The notes under the pieces: model-generated | Databases searched by the model: none | What the model saw: the letters and a program-made list of their open reading frames with translations, nothing else | What the model was told of the DNA's origin: nothing | Part shown: piece by piece, positions 46,830-54,390 of the stretch | How positions within the stretch are numbered: position 1 is the stretch's first letter | Layout of the letters: every line of letters starts with the position of its first letter | Assembly: GCF_019654955.1 (NCBI RefSeq) | Contig: NZ_BPEV01000033.1 | Location: 1-54,390, forward strand | Direction of reading: 5' to 3' | Length of the DNA: 54,390 nucleotides | Source of the DNA: Shewanella sp. KT0246 | GTDB lineage: Bacteria > Pseudomonadota > Gammaproteobacteria > Enterobacterales > Shewanellaceae | Program-made: the position numbers and the translations under genes

Positions 46830-47858
46830 ATGAGCATCAATATCGAACAAGCAATTATCCACGAAATTTCCCAAGACAGTCAGGGACAGTTAAGTTGTCG
46901 TCTTAGACCCCAGCCGCTATTAAACAGCAATGCAGTAGAGTCTATGTTGGAAGAATTACACCAAACTTATACTGGAAAAGCGGGTAAAGGTTTTGGCTTT
47001 TTTGGGACTCATGGGGAAGATGGCGAAGCAAACCCTGCTTTTTCTAACGCATTAAATGAATATCGTAGTGGCGAGTTAGGTTTTGTTGAGTTCAGTAGTG
47101 CTGCCAGTAAGTTGCTACAAGAAGAACTCGCTAAATACGACTTCAGCCAAGGCGGATTTTTATTGATGTCTTGTTATACCAGCATGACAAGTGATTATTT
47201 ATTTGTGGCTTTGCTGAATGCTAAACCGTCAATGACGGTACTTGATGACATGGAGCTATCGCAGAATAATCATTTGGACTTAACCAATGTTCAATTAGCA
47301 GCTCGTATCGACTTAACAGAGTGGCAAGCTGATAAAGAATCTCGCAAATATATCTCGTTTGTTAGAGGTCGTGCTGGACGCAAGGTAGCCGATTTCTTTT
47401 TAGACTTTATGGGTTGCGTAGAAGGCGTGAATACCAAAGCGCAAAACAAAACCTTAATGCACGCTGTAGAAGACTTTGTTGCTAGCAGCGAGTTGACTAA
47501 AGATGAGCGTCAGCAGTGCCGTGACAAAGTATTTGATTACTGTAGTGAACGTGCTGATGAAGGCGCAGATATTGAAGTGAAAGATTTGGCTGACGAATTA
47601 GCTGACTCTGGCATGGACTCATTTTATGATTTTGCGTGTGGTGGCACTTACGAGCTAGATGAAGAGTTTCCTGCTGATAAAGCTAGTTTACGCACATTGA
47701 AGAAGTTTTCGGGCACGGGTGGCGGAGTAACATTGAGTTTTGATGGTGGTCACTTAGGTGAGCGCGTTATCTACGATCCTATTTCTGACACCTTATTAAT
47801 TAAAGGTGTACCAGCTAACTTAAAAGATCAATTAGACCGACGTCTGAAAGGTGAATAA
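46830..47858 (+). CDS. yejK: nucleoid-associated protein YejK (NdpA)
   Basis: A 342-residue NdpA-family protein that binds DNA and associates with the nucleoid. The start [19 protein letters not shown] at 46830 is chosen over an upstream in-frame ATG at 46755 because family proteins begin here and GGG lies just upstream. Other landmarks are [52 protein letters not shown] and the C-terminal [18 protein letters not shown]. Divergent from yejL-yejM, with a 275-base shared upstream region. Confidence 0.94.
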   Translation: MSINIEQAIIHEISQDSQGQLSCRLRPQPLLNSNAVESMLEELHQTYTGKAGKGFGFFGTHGEDGEANPAFSNALNEYRSGELGFVEFSSAASKLLQEELAKYDFSQGGFLLMSCYTSMTSDYLFVALLNAKPSMTVLDDMELSQNNHLDLTNVQLAARIDLTEWQADKESRKYISFVRGRAGRKVADFFLDFMGCVEGVNTKAQNKTLMHAVEDFVASSELTKDERQQCRDKVFDYCSERADEGADIEVKDLADELADSGMDSFYDFACGGTYELDEEFPADKASLRTLKKFSGTGGGVTLSFDGGHLGERVIYDPISDTLLIKGVPANLKDQLDRRLKGE

Positions 47859-47876
47859 AGCGGCATATTTCAATTA

Positions 47877-47903
47877 AAGCGTCCGTTTGGGCGCTTTTTT
47901 TTG
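47877..47903 (+). terminator. terminator of yejK
   Basis: Stem AAGCGTCC / GGGCGCTT (47877-47884, 47889-47896, one G-T pair) with a short GTTT loop and eight T. Confidence 0.92.
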
Positions 47904-48074
47904 CATTTATTATATGTATTAAACGTTTTGGGCACATTTGTGAGCTTATTTGCTCGTAATTACATTTAAACATTTTATTATCAAATTATTTTAGTACACT
48001 AGCCCCAAAATTTATGCCAGTTGTATAAAGTTAATTGAAGGTGGACACCTTAAAGTGACCACTCTGGGGGAATC
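47904..48074 (+). promoter_or_regulatory. corA upstream region with possible ribosome-site pairing
   Basis: CCCCA at 48003-48007 is complementary to TGGGG at 48065-48069, which lies in the corA ribosome site (GGGGGA). A hairpin AAGGT / ACCTT lies between them near 48037-48050. If the arms pair, the ribosome site is hidden. Also a small GAGC/GCTC hairpin at 47942-47955. Confidence 0.3.
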
Positions 48075-49022
48075 ATGATTACTGCCTATGTTTATCACAA
48101 TCGCAAGTTAACTGTTCATGAACTGAATGTTCAAGACAGTATACCCGAACAAACATTATGGTTAGACATGTTCAAACCCAATGACGATGAGCGTGAGTGG
48201 TTAAGTCGGTTTTCGGTAGAGGAAGTACCCGAAGAGGAAGACATTAATGAAATTGAAGCTTCAGCACGTTTTTTTCAGAGCAAAGATGGGTTGCACATTA
48301 ACTCTCTTTTCCCGCAACGTGTTGGCTCTGATGTTCGTGCGATTAACGTCTCGTTCAACTTGCGAAAAGATTTTTTACTGACGATTCGCGAAGATGACGT
48401 GGGCTTGATCCGTTTGCTGCGTAACTATTTACGTTTAGGACGATTAGATGCAACAACACCACAAGGACTGATGTTAGAGCTATTTCATCTTAAAGTAGAT
48501 TACCTTTCTGATTTAATTGAAGATGTGTATTCAGTTCTCGATGATGTTAGCCAGAAAGTGTTTGATGATGAAGAGCTCGATGAAGTCTTTAAAATGATCA
48601 CGCTGCAAGAAGACTCAAATGGCAAAATTCGTTTAAGTTTGCTCGATACACAACGTTCATTGCGTTACATTCAACGTTATTATCGTGATCATTTATCTGA
48701 AGAGAACATTAAAGACTTACGTGAAATGCTATCGGATATTGAATCGTTAATGCCACATAGCCAATTTATTTTCGATAAATTAAATTTCTTATTGGATGCC
48801 GCGATGGGCTTCAGTGGCATCCAGCAAACAAAAATCATTAAAATCTTCTCGGTTGCTGCCGTGGTATTTTTACCACCAACAGTTATCGCCAGTAGTTACG
48901 GGATGAACTTTGCCAATATGCCAGAATTAGATTGGCGTTTTGGTTATCCAATGGCGATTGGTTTGATGCTTGCCAGTGCCGGTGGCACCTACTTATTCTT
49001 CAAGCGGAAAGGTTGGTTATAA
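48075..49022 (+). CDS. corA: magnesium/cobalt transporter CorA
   Basis: A 315-residue protein of the CorA family, forming pentameric channels for magnesium. A large acidic cytoplasmic N-domain (about residues 1-250) is followed by two membrane helices at the C-terminus, between which lies the signature SYGMNFANMPELDW (GMN motif). The last residues FKRKGWL are basic, as usual. The gene is single, flanked by terminators, with a GGGGGA ribosome site. Confidence 0.95.
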   Translation: MITAYVYHNRKLTVHELNVQDSIPEQTLWLDMFKPNDDEREWLSRFSVEEVPEEEDINEIEASARFFQSKDGLHINSLFPQRVGSDVRAINVSFNLRKDFLLTIREDDVGLIRLLRNYLRLGRLDATTPQGLMLELFHLKVDYLSDLIEDVYSVLDDVSQKVFDDEELDEVFKMITLQEDSNGKIRLSLLDTQRSLRYIQRYYRDHLSEENIKDLREMLSDIESLMPHSQFIFDKLNFLLDAAMGFSGIQQTKIIKIFSVAAVVFLPPTVIASSYGMNFANMPELDWRFGYPMAIGLMLASAGGTYLFFKRKGWL

Positions 49023-49066
49023 TCGTTTTAGATAAACGTTATTTAATTAAGCGTAACCATGTTTAC

Positions 49067-49101
49067 AAAAACCATTAATAACTCTGTTATTAATGGTTTT
49101 T
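49067..49101. terminator. bidirectional terminator between corA and the HD-GYP transcript
   Basis: Perfect 15-base-pair stem AAAAACCATTAATAA / TTATTAATGGTTTTT (49067-49081, 49087-49101) with loop CTCTG. A-rich on one side and T-rich on the other, so it should work on both strands. It abuts the end of the minus-strand 71-residue frame. Confidence 0.88.
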
Positions 49102-49315
49102 ACATTAGGGCATGTTGAACTTTATTGGTTAAGTTTTGTACGAGATAAAAGCGTTTTAATTGAGGTGAGAGGGTTACCTCCAAGTAATCTAAGCTAAATT
49201 CGCTCAACAGTAAGTAAAGCGCTTTTAGTTTACCCCCTTCACTCCAACAACGCCCTCTAAAAATAAACAGGCCTAATGAATTAATGTTTTGGCTAAGACT
49301 ACTAAGCTTGTCCAA
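49100..49315 (-). CDS. possible 71-residue protein downstream of and overlapping the HD-GYP gene
   Basis: Open frame starting with TTG (MDKLSSLSQNINSLG) that overlaps the end of the HD-GYP gene by 14 bases and stops exactly at the shared terminator, filling what would otherwise be a 200-base untranslated tail. Composition is protein-like, with alternating hydrophobic segments (LKALYLLLSEFSLDYLEVTL) and no signal peptide. The ribosome site is weak. I do not recognise a family; it may be a real small partner of the phosphodiesterase or an accidental frame. Confidence 0.42.
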   Translation of the reverse strand: MDKLSSLSQNINSLGLFIFRGRCWSEGGKLKALYLLLSEFSLDYLEVTLSPQLKRFYLVQNLTNKVQHALM

Positions 49316-50558
49316 CGCCGTAGCTAATGCGTTCCCTTGGGTTTAAATATTTAAAAATATTGTCAGGCAAAGCTGATGTGGGTAAGCAACGCACGATACT
49401 GATTTCTTCTCGTTCTAAATCTATAATTGGCGCTTGGTCTTTAGGGACTAAAGGGTCATAAAGCATGATCTGTGGGAACAATATCTTGTTTAGGTTAACT
49501 GACATGACCAAGCCAAACTGTCCACTGGACAATTCAATGACACTACCAGGGGGGTAAATACCAATAGTTTTAATTAATTTCCCAACGTATTCGGTGTTAA
49601 GTTTGTGCTTATAATTTTTGTAAATTATACCCAGTGAAGCGTAGGGTGTTTTGGCTTTGGAAATTTTAGTACCATTACACAAATCATCGTATTCATTTAC
49701 CATAGTTATTAACTGACTGAATTTATCTAATTCATCTGCTTTTAAACCTTTTGGGTAACCTGAGCCATCAAGGAATTCGTGATGATTAGCAATCATAGGT
49801 TTTGCTTGCTCCGGAAATGTATCTGCTAATTTCAGGAAATTAAGACTCATCAGCGGGTGCTGCTTAATTAAGTTTTGTTCAGGCTTGGTAAGCGGGACTT
49901 GTTTTTTTAAGATATTGCTTGGAATTTTAAGTTTTCCGACATCATGAAATAATGCACCTAATCCAACTAGCTCAATATCTTCTCGGCTCCATTCAAGGCT
50001 TTTAGCTAGCATCATACACATCACTGATACATTCATTGAGTGATGATAAATGAGATCGTCAGGTTTTGCGTCGCTCATTAGATGCAGTACTAAATCATCT
50101 GAATTTAGCAACATACTCGTCATGGTACTAATCATATCTTTAGCATCATTAACGGAGTTAAGTGGCCGACTTCCTAACTTAGATACTGTTGAGCGCATCA
50201 TTGCTAAAGACCGTTCAAATTGTTGTTCAGTTTTCTTGATGCTTCGGCGCAGTTTATTCTGGTACTCGATTTGATCCTGTTTGTATTGATCCATTTCGAG
50301 TTTTAATTTATCTAGGCCTTCATCTTGAACGAGTACTGATTTCTGCGTGATATGTGCTTTATCTATTAATGGGCTATCACTACGTTCTTTGTCGAAATAA
50401 ACGTGCTCAATGCCGAGGCTTTTGATTAATTCTATTTGAGACTCTGTTTTTACTTTAAAGCTACTAAACAGAAATGGGTGATCTTTCCACGAGACAGGTA
50501 AGCGAATAAAGTTACCCACTTGAATTTGATTTATTGATACTTTTACAGATTTTTTCAT
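49302..50558 (-). CDS. HD-GYP cyclic-di-GMP phosphodiesterase with DUF3391 domain
   Basis: A 418-residue cytoplasmic protein: DUF3391-type N-domain (about 1-130, opening KVSINQIQVGNFIRLPVSWKDHPF), a short helical linker with a coiled-coil character, and a C-terminal HD-GYP domain. Motifs: YHHSMNVSVMCMMLA, LFHDVGKLKIP near residues 203-210, HPLMSLNFL, ANHHEFLDGSGYPKG (here GSGYP instead of GYP) and ITMVNEYDDL. The metal ligands look complete, so cyclic-di-GMP hydrolysis is likely. A 71-residue frame overlaps its end. Confidence 0.92.
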   Translation of the reverse strand: MKKSVKVSINQIQVGNFIRLPVSWKDHPFLFSSFKVKTESQIELIKSLGIEHVYFDKERSDSPLIDKAHITQKSVLVQDEGLDKLKLEMDQYKQDQIEYQNKLRRSIKKTEQQFERSLAMMRSTVSKLGSRPLNSVNDAKDMISTMTSMLLNSDDLVLHLMSDAKPDDLIYHHSMNVSVMCMMLAKSLEWSREDIELVGLGALFHDVGKLKIPSNILKKQVPLTKPEQNLIKQHPLMSLNFLKLADTFPEQAKPMIANHHEFLDGSGYPKGLKADELDKFSQLITMVNEYDDLCNGTKISKAKTPYASLGIIYKNYKHKLNTEYVGKLIKTIGIYPPGSVIELSSGQFGLVMSVNLNKILFPQIMLYDPLVPKDQAPIIDLEREEISIVRCLPTSALPDNIFKYLNPRERISYGVGQA

Positions 50559-50685
50559 AGGTTAAAGCAAATACCTAAAGCATTTTTTATTATTTGAATA
50601 GCAAGTGATAAGCGAGTATTTTTGCCAATTTATCAATTCCATGGCAGCATATTATCACTACATTATTAAAAAGTGCTGATTTAAT

Positions 50686-51381
50686 ATGGATTTTATTGAA
50701 GTCATCCCGAATGCATTACCTGATGATTTGTGTGAGAGGCTAATAATGGCTTTCGAGAAACATGAAGGCGTTATGGAAGGAAAAACAGGCCAAGGCGTAG
50801 ATAGGACGAAAAAGAGAAGCTTTGATTTAACCTTGGATAATCATGAAGATATGATTTCGCTTAAGAATGAGCTATTACAGAATACATTAAAGCACACCGC
50901 AAGTTATTTCAAAAAATATCCCATGGCATTAATGGGAGCGGTTTCAGTTTCAGTAGCCGATGAGCAAGGTAAACCAGTCACCCTCAATCCTGATAATTTT
51001 TCTTCTCTTGGTGAGCCAAGAGCTGAAGCATTAACTAAGTATTTGTATCGTAGCGGCGTGGTGAATCTTCAGAAGTATATTCAAGATGTTGGCGGATATC
51101 CTCACTGGCATTCAGAACATTTCCCTCAAACAGGCTCTCATGAAGCGCTGCATCGAGTGCTGTTATATATGTTTTATCTGAATGATGTACAAGAAGGTGG
51201 AGAGACAGAATTCTATTATCAAAATAAATCAGTTTCTCCAAAAAAAGGCACTATGGTCATAGCGCCGGCAGGCTTTACTCATACCCATAAAGGCAATACA
51301 CCGATTAGTGGTGATAAGTACATTGCTACGTCATGGATTATGTTTAACAAGGCTGAAAACTTATATGCGCCAATTAGATAA
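50686..51381 (+). CDS. 2-oxoglutarate/Fe(II)-dependent hydroxylase (prolyl-4-hydroxylase-like)
   Basis: A 231-residue soluble enzyme of the double-stranded beta-helix oxygenase family. The metal ligands are His142 and Glu144 (a HxE variant of HxD, in YPHWHSEHF) and a distal histidine near residue 201 (THTHKGN), with Lys211 in the place of the usual arginine/lysine that binds 2-oxoglutarate. FYLNDVQEGGETEFY is the typical beta-hairpin of P4H-like proteins. The substrate is unknown; bacterial members modify proteins, amino acids or lipids. No clear ribosome site precedes the ATG. Confidence 0.8.
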   Translation: MDFIEVIPNALPDDLCERLIMAFEKHEGVMEGKTGQGVDRTKKRSFDLTLDNHEDMISLKNELLQNTLKHTASYFKKYPMALMGAVSVSVADEQGKPVTLNPDNFSSLGEPRAEALTKYLYRSGVVNLQKYIQDVGGYPHWHSEHFPQTGSHEALHRVLLYMFYLNDVQEGGETEFYYQNKSVSPKKGTMVIAPAGFTHTHKGNTPISGDKYIATSWIMFNKAENLYAPIR

Positions 51382-51489
51382 AATCGAGGCATTTCGCCCC
51401 GTTTTATTACTTGCTATTGGTGCTAATTATTTAGTGAAGTTAAATTGTTAGTACATATTTAGTCATTTAGTTCGTGATTTAAACAATGA

Positions 51490-52842
51490 TTATTGAGGCG
51501 GAATTTTGATAGTAAATTTTGCGCCTTGTAAATGGCTTTCTGTAATAGAAAGTAGTCCATGGTAGCTGCTGACAATTTCGTTACACACTGCAAGTCCAAT
51601 CCCTTGTCCTGGTGATTGGGTATCAGCGCGCACGCCGCGCTGAATGATGCGCTCTTTTAAAGCATCTTCAACACCCGGGCCATCATCTTCAACAATGAGT
51701 ACTGCATTGCCGTCTTGATCAATACTGGCAGTAACGATGACTTCGCTAATTGATAGCCTAAACCCGTTTTCCATCAAGTTGCCACAAAGCTCCATTAAGT
51801 CGCCTTTATTAATCGGGAAGCTCACTTCTGGCTCAACATTAACGGTAAATTTTATATCTTTTTCACGGTAAATTTTAAACAGCATTTGCGATAATTGATC
51901 AATCATAGGTTTTACAGGTGTTTGTTCTTGTACTAAACCTTGTCTGCCGACTAAAGCGCGTTTTAATTGATATTTAACCAGCTGATCCATCTGACCCACT
52001 TGCTGCATAATTTTCTCGCTCGCATCGGTTTTAGTCAGTGAGTTGTCGTCAGTAATAGCGTGTACTGCAGCTAATCGTGTTTTGAGGCTATGCGCTAAAT
52101 CATTCATCGCATTTTGATAGCGTTCTTGCTGATCACTAGATTGCGACAATAATTGGTTTAATGCTTGAGTGACACCTTCAAGTTCATGAGGATAACCGTC
52201 CGAAAGCGCCTTTTTTTTACCATCTCCAATCGCCTGCAATTCGCTTTTCAATCTTGCCATCGGGCGCATTCCCCAGTATGCCGCACTGACAAGTAATACT
52301 ACTGCGAGAAGCATAACCACAGCGAGACGCAGATAAGTAAGTTTTTTGAAGCGAATAAATTCTCCCTCAACAGAATTAGCATCTTTGAGGACTACCATGT
52401 TGTACTGAGTTTGATTAAGTTCAACTGGCAGCATATAAGCAAAGTAGGACTTTTCATCTGACATCGTGAGGTAATATGGCGGGTTTGTGTCTGCTATTGA
52501 TTCAAAGCGCTGACAAATGTTATCCAAACCGCTGTCTATGGCTAATGTAGAAATCCACACTTCATCAAAGGTCTGGGTACAACTCGCCATCATATAGCGT
52601 TTTTGTTTGTTATTTTCTTTAAGCCAACCATTGTCTGCTGGGATGAGATCGTATTCTCTTAGTTCGGCAGCGATTTGTGGCATTTCTGCGATGAGCTGCG
52701 AAGTTTCCTTATTATAACTATTCTGGGCATGAAGGATGGTCACTGACCAAGCAAGCCCAAACCCCACCAATGCAATGATAGAAAGTGAGGTAATGAACAT
52801 CCGTGTTAACAGACGCTTTTTGAGCTTAAATCTTAACTGCAT
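51490..52842 (-). CDS. phoQ: PhoQ-like sensor histidine kinase
   Basis: A 450-residue two-membrane-helix kinase: helices near residues 15-36 and 171-190, a periplasmic sensor of about 130 residues between them, a HAMP-like segment, a dimerisation domain with the phospho-accepting His251 (NDLAHSLKTRL), and an ATPase domain with GNLMENGFR (N box), VEDDGPGV and GQGIGLAV. The sensor carries two cysteines (Cys88, Cys110) and lacks the run of acidic residues seen in enteric PhoQ. It overlaps the regulator gene by 10 bases. Kinase family is clear, magnesium sensing is inference. Confidence 0.88.
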   Translation of the reverse strand: MQLRFKLKKRLLTRMFITSLSIIALVGFGLAWSVTILHAQNSYNKETSQLIAEMPQIAAELREYDLIPADNGWLKENNKQKRYMMASCTQTFDEVWISTLAIDSGLDNICQRFESIADTNPPYYLTMSDEKSYFAYMLPVELNQTQYNMVVLKDANSVEGEFIRFKKLTYLRLAVVMLLAVVLLVSAAYWGMRPMARLKSELQAIGDGKKKALSDGYPHELEGVTQALNQLLSQSSDQQERYQNAMNDLAHSLKTRLAAVHAITDDNSLTKTDASEKIMQQVGQMDQLVKYQLKRALVGRQGLVQEQTPVKPMIDQLSQMLFKIYREKDIKFTVNVEPEVSFPINKGDLMELCGNLMENGFRLSISEVIVTASIDQDGNAVLIVEDDGPGVEDALKERIIQRGVRADTQSPGQGIGLAVCNEIVSSYHGLLSITESHLQGAKFTIKIPPQ

Positions 52843-53507
52843 GGGAGATTAAATTTATATCCTTGGCCGCGAATAGTGGCGATAGGGTTTTCAATCCCAC
52901 CTTTGCTGAGTTTCTTACGAATACGGCTGACCATAACCTCAATGGTATTCGGATCGCCTTCTTTATCTCCATAAACTACGTCCAGTAAACGTTGTTTAGC
53001 AACGACTTCGTGGCAATGACGCATCAAATATTCCAAAATGAGATATTCAAAAGCAGTCACTTCCATGTTCTCATCATTTAGGCTCACTTGTTTGGCTGCT
53101 AAATCCAGTTGCAGTGTGCCACTACTGATGGTGGGTTTTACAAAGCCTGCGCTTCGCCTTACTAATGCATCTAATCTTGCTACTAGCTCTTCTTTTTGAA
53201 AAGGTTTCACTAAGTAATCATCGGCTCCAGCATTTAAGCCTTCTACTTTATCTTGCCAATTTACCCGGGCGGTTAAAATTAAAATCGGCGCTTTGACGCC
53301 AGCATTACGTATGTCTGAGATGAGGCTCATACCGTCTTTATCGGGTAAGCCTAGATCGACTATAGCGATATCAATAGGGTAGTTCGTAGCCTGATAAAAC
53401 CCTTCTTTTGCTGTTAAGGCAACCTGAACTTGATTACCTAAATCAGATAATTGCACATTCAAGTGATGGGATAAGATAGGGTCGTCTTCTATTACCAAAA
53501 TTCTCAT
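52833..53507 (-). CDS. phoP: PhoP-like response regulator
   Basis: A 224-residue OmpR-family regulator: receiver domain with acidic residues Glu7, Asp8, Asp9 and phospho-acceptor Asp51 (IVDLGLPDKDG), KPF switch motif at about residue 100, and a C-terminal winged helix (VTAFEYLILEYLMRH, TIEVMVSRIRKKLSKGG, IRGQGYKFNL). It aligns well with PhoP over the whole length, for example WQDKVEGLNAGADDYLVKPF. It is first in the phoPQ pair, with a possible binding site cluster upstream (53576-53618). Confidence 0.9.
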   Translation of the reverse strand: MRILVIEDDPILSHHLNVQLSDLGNQVQVALTAKEGFYQATNYPIDIAIVDLGLPDKDGMSLISDIRNAGVKAPILILTARVNWQDKVEGLNAGADDYLVKPFQKEELVARLDALVRRSAGFVKPTISSGTLQLDLAAKQVSLNDENMEVTAFEYLILEYLMRHCHEVVAKQRLLDVVYGDKEGDPNTIEVMVSRIRKKLSKGGIENPIATIRGQGYKFNLPCS

Positions 53508-53575
53508 AAAATACTCTTTGGTGTTATCGCTATAAAATTAGAAATATGATTTTAAAGCTTATTAAATATTGTCTA

Positions 53576-53618
53576 GTTAACTTTTCTAACTCACCAGTTA
53601 ACTACCTGCTATAGGTAG
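53576..53618. promoter_or_regulatory. repeat cluster upstream of phoP, possible autoregulatory site
   Basis: Two GTTAAC palindromes (53576-53581, 53597-53602) lie 21 bases apart centre to centre, about two helical turns. An inverted repeat CTACCT / AGGTAG (53602-53607, 53613-53618) follows. OmpR-family regulators often bind direct repeats about one turn apart, but the enteric PhoP box sequence is not present, so this is a candidate only. Confidence 0.3.
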
Positions 53619-53667
53619 ATAATAAAGTAATAATGCTTAACCTTAACTGACTGTAATAGTAATTGAC

Positions 53668-54348
53668 TTATGAGACAAGCAGTTGCTGTATCAGACTTAG
53701 TAATATGGTGAGTGCCACCCCGATGAATATCACTCCTGTTATTGCATCGATGATATTGCTTCCTTTACTCATTTTATTTTGTATTGCTGGTTTAGTCAGT
53801 ATTAAGGCTAAAAAGCAAAACCAAATTAGCGATAAAATAAACAATAAGCTGGCCGAAGCTATTTTGGTTGATGCAGTAACTTCAGGTGTCACCAGTACTG
53901 TGAATATAGTAATAAAGAAAATCAGCGCTTTAGGATTGAGTAAATTAGTATATAAACCGATTTTAAAGCCTTTAGCAGGCGTTATAGCATCGAAACTAAT
54001 ATTAGCTTTAGCAGAAGGTGTTTGCAGTACTTCAGAAGGCTCCGATTTATTTTGAAAAGATTTTACTGCAGAGGCTAAGGCCCCAAATCCCATCCACGCA
54101 AGGTAACTCACCCCAATAATTTGTACCGTAAAGTATGCCAGCTCAGATTGCTTTATCATAATGCTGATACCCAAAAGCGACAGTAAACTGTGGATTAATA
54201 TAGCGGCGCTAATGCCCGCAGCGCACATCAACGCAGTCTGGCGACTTTGCTGGGTAGATGTTTTTACAATAATGGCAAAATCTGGGCCTGGACTTATAAG
54301 TGCCAAGCAATGTATTACGGCGAGTGTTGAAAGTAAGGTAAAGTCCAT
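53668..54348 (-). CDS. LysE/RhtB-family amino acid exporter
   Basis: A 226-residue inner-membrane protein with about six hydrophobic segments. The N-terminal pattern CLALISPGPDFAIIVKTSTQQSRQTA is the LysE/RhtB signature, and YTNLLNPKALIFFITIFTVL is the second conserved block. A charged loop (about residues 98-122) is longer than usual. It is unrelated in detail to the other LysE-type gene at 19905. It lies upstream of phoP on the same strand, with 160 bases between; no terminator was seen there. Confidence 0.88.
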   Translation of the reverse strand: MDFTLLSTLAVIHCLALISPGPDFAIIVKTSTQQSRQTALMCAAGISAAILIHSLLSLLGISIMIKQSELAYFTVQIIGVSYLAWMGFGALASAVKSFQNKSEPSEVLQTPSAKANISFDAITPAKGFKIGLYTNLLNPKALIFFITIFTVLVTPEVTASTKIASASLLFILSLIWFCFLALILTKPAIQNKMSKGSNIIDAITGVIFIGVALTILLSLIQQLLVS

Positions 54349-54390
54349 TTTAATTCCGAAGTGTTAGGTTATAAAAATACTGAAATAAGA

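Overview
The window comes from a gammaproteobacterium of the Shewanella type, probably a marine species with a fairly AT-rich genome. This is inferred from gene content and order: a napEDABC nitrate reductase operon, a GntR-controlled prpBC/acnD-prpF cluster, adjacent recCBD, the yejM-yejL/yejK block, a PhoP/PhoQ-like pair and many short TTG/GTG-started genes behind clear Shine-Dalgarno sites. Almost everything is chromosomal core. I see no phage, insertion sequence, rRNA or CRISPR array.

Layout. 1-1.7 kb: the end of an AI-2E/PerM-type permease and a class I methyltransferase. 1.7-6.2 kb: the periplasmic nitrate reductase operon napEDABC behind a promoter with an FNR-like and a NarP-like site; napE is a 52-residue gene. 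6.3-8.9 kb: two overlapping periplasmic binding-protein genes with no transporter partner. 8.9-12.3 kb: a small lipoprotein, an unknown 101-residue protein, a D-Ala-D-Ala ligase and a membrane acyltransferase. 12.5-19.8 kb: the methylcitrate cycle with its regulator and TTGTCGACAA operators, broken by a terminator between prpC and acnD. 19.9-21.7 kb: a LysE-type exporter and a metallo-beta-lactamase-fold lipoprotein. 22-31.6 kb (minus strand): recC-recB-recD, translationally coupled. 31.6-32.4 kb: a non-coding block with two diverged copies of a structured repeat facing each other. 32.4-40.3 kb (minus strand): MoxR-DUF58-transglutaminase operon, soluble lytic transglycosylase and RmuC.

40.5-54.3 kb: methionine sulfoxide reductase MsrPQ; an MgtE-type magnesium transporter with a long, probably switching leader; a small membrane protein; tRNA-Pro(GGG); YejM/PbgA, YejL and YejK; CorA; an HD-GYP phosphodiesterase; a 2-oxoglutarate/iron hydroxylase; a PhoQ/PhoP-like two-component system; and a second LysE-type exporter. 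MgtE, PbgA-like YejM, CorA and PhoPQ within 11 kb give this end a magnesium and envelope theme, although the genes are separate transcription units.

The two stretches most worth pursuing are the inverted structured repeat at 31842-32392, whose two hairpins keep the same 8-base loop but change paired stem bases, and the mgtE leader at about 42370-42660, where a 13-base segment is perfectly complementary to another 68 bases downstream and overlaps competing short helices. Both rest on direct reading of the sequence; any function is inference.
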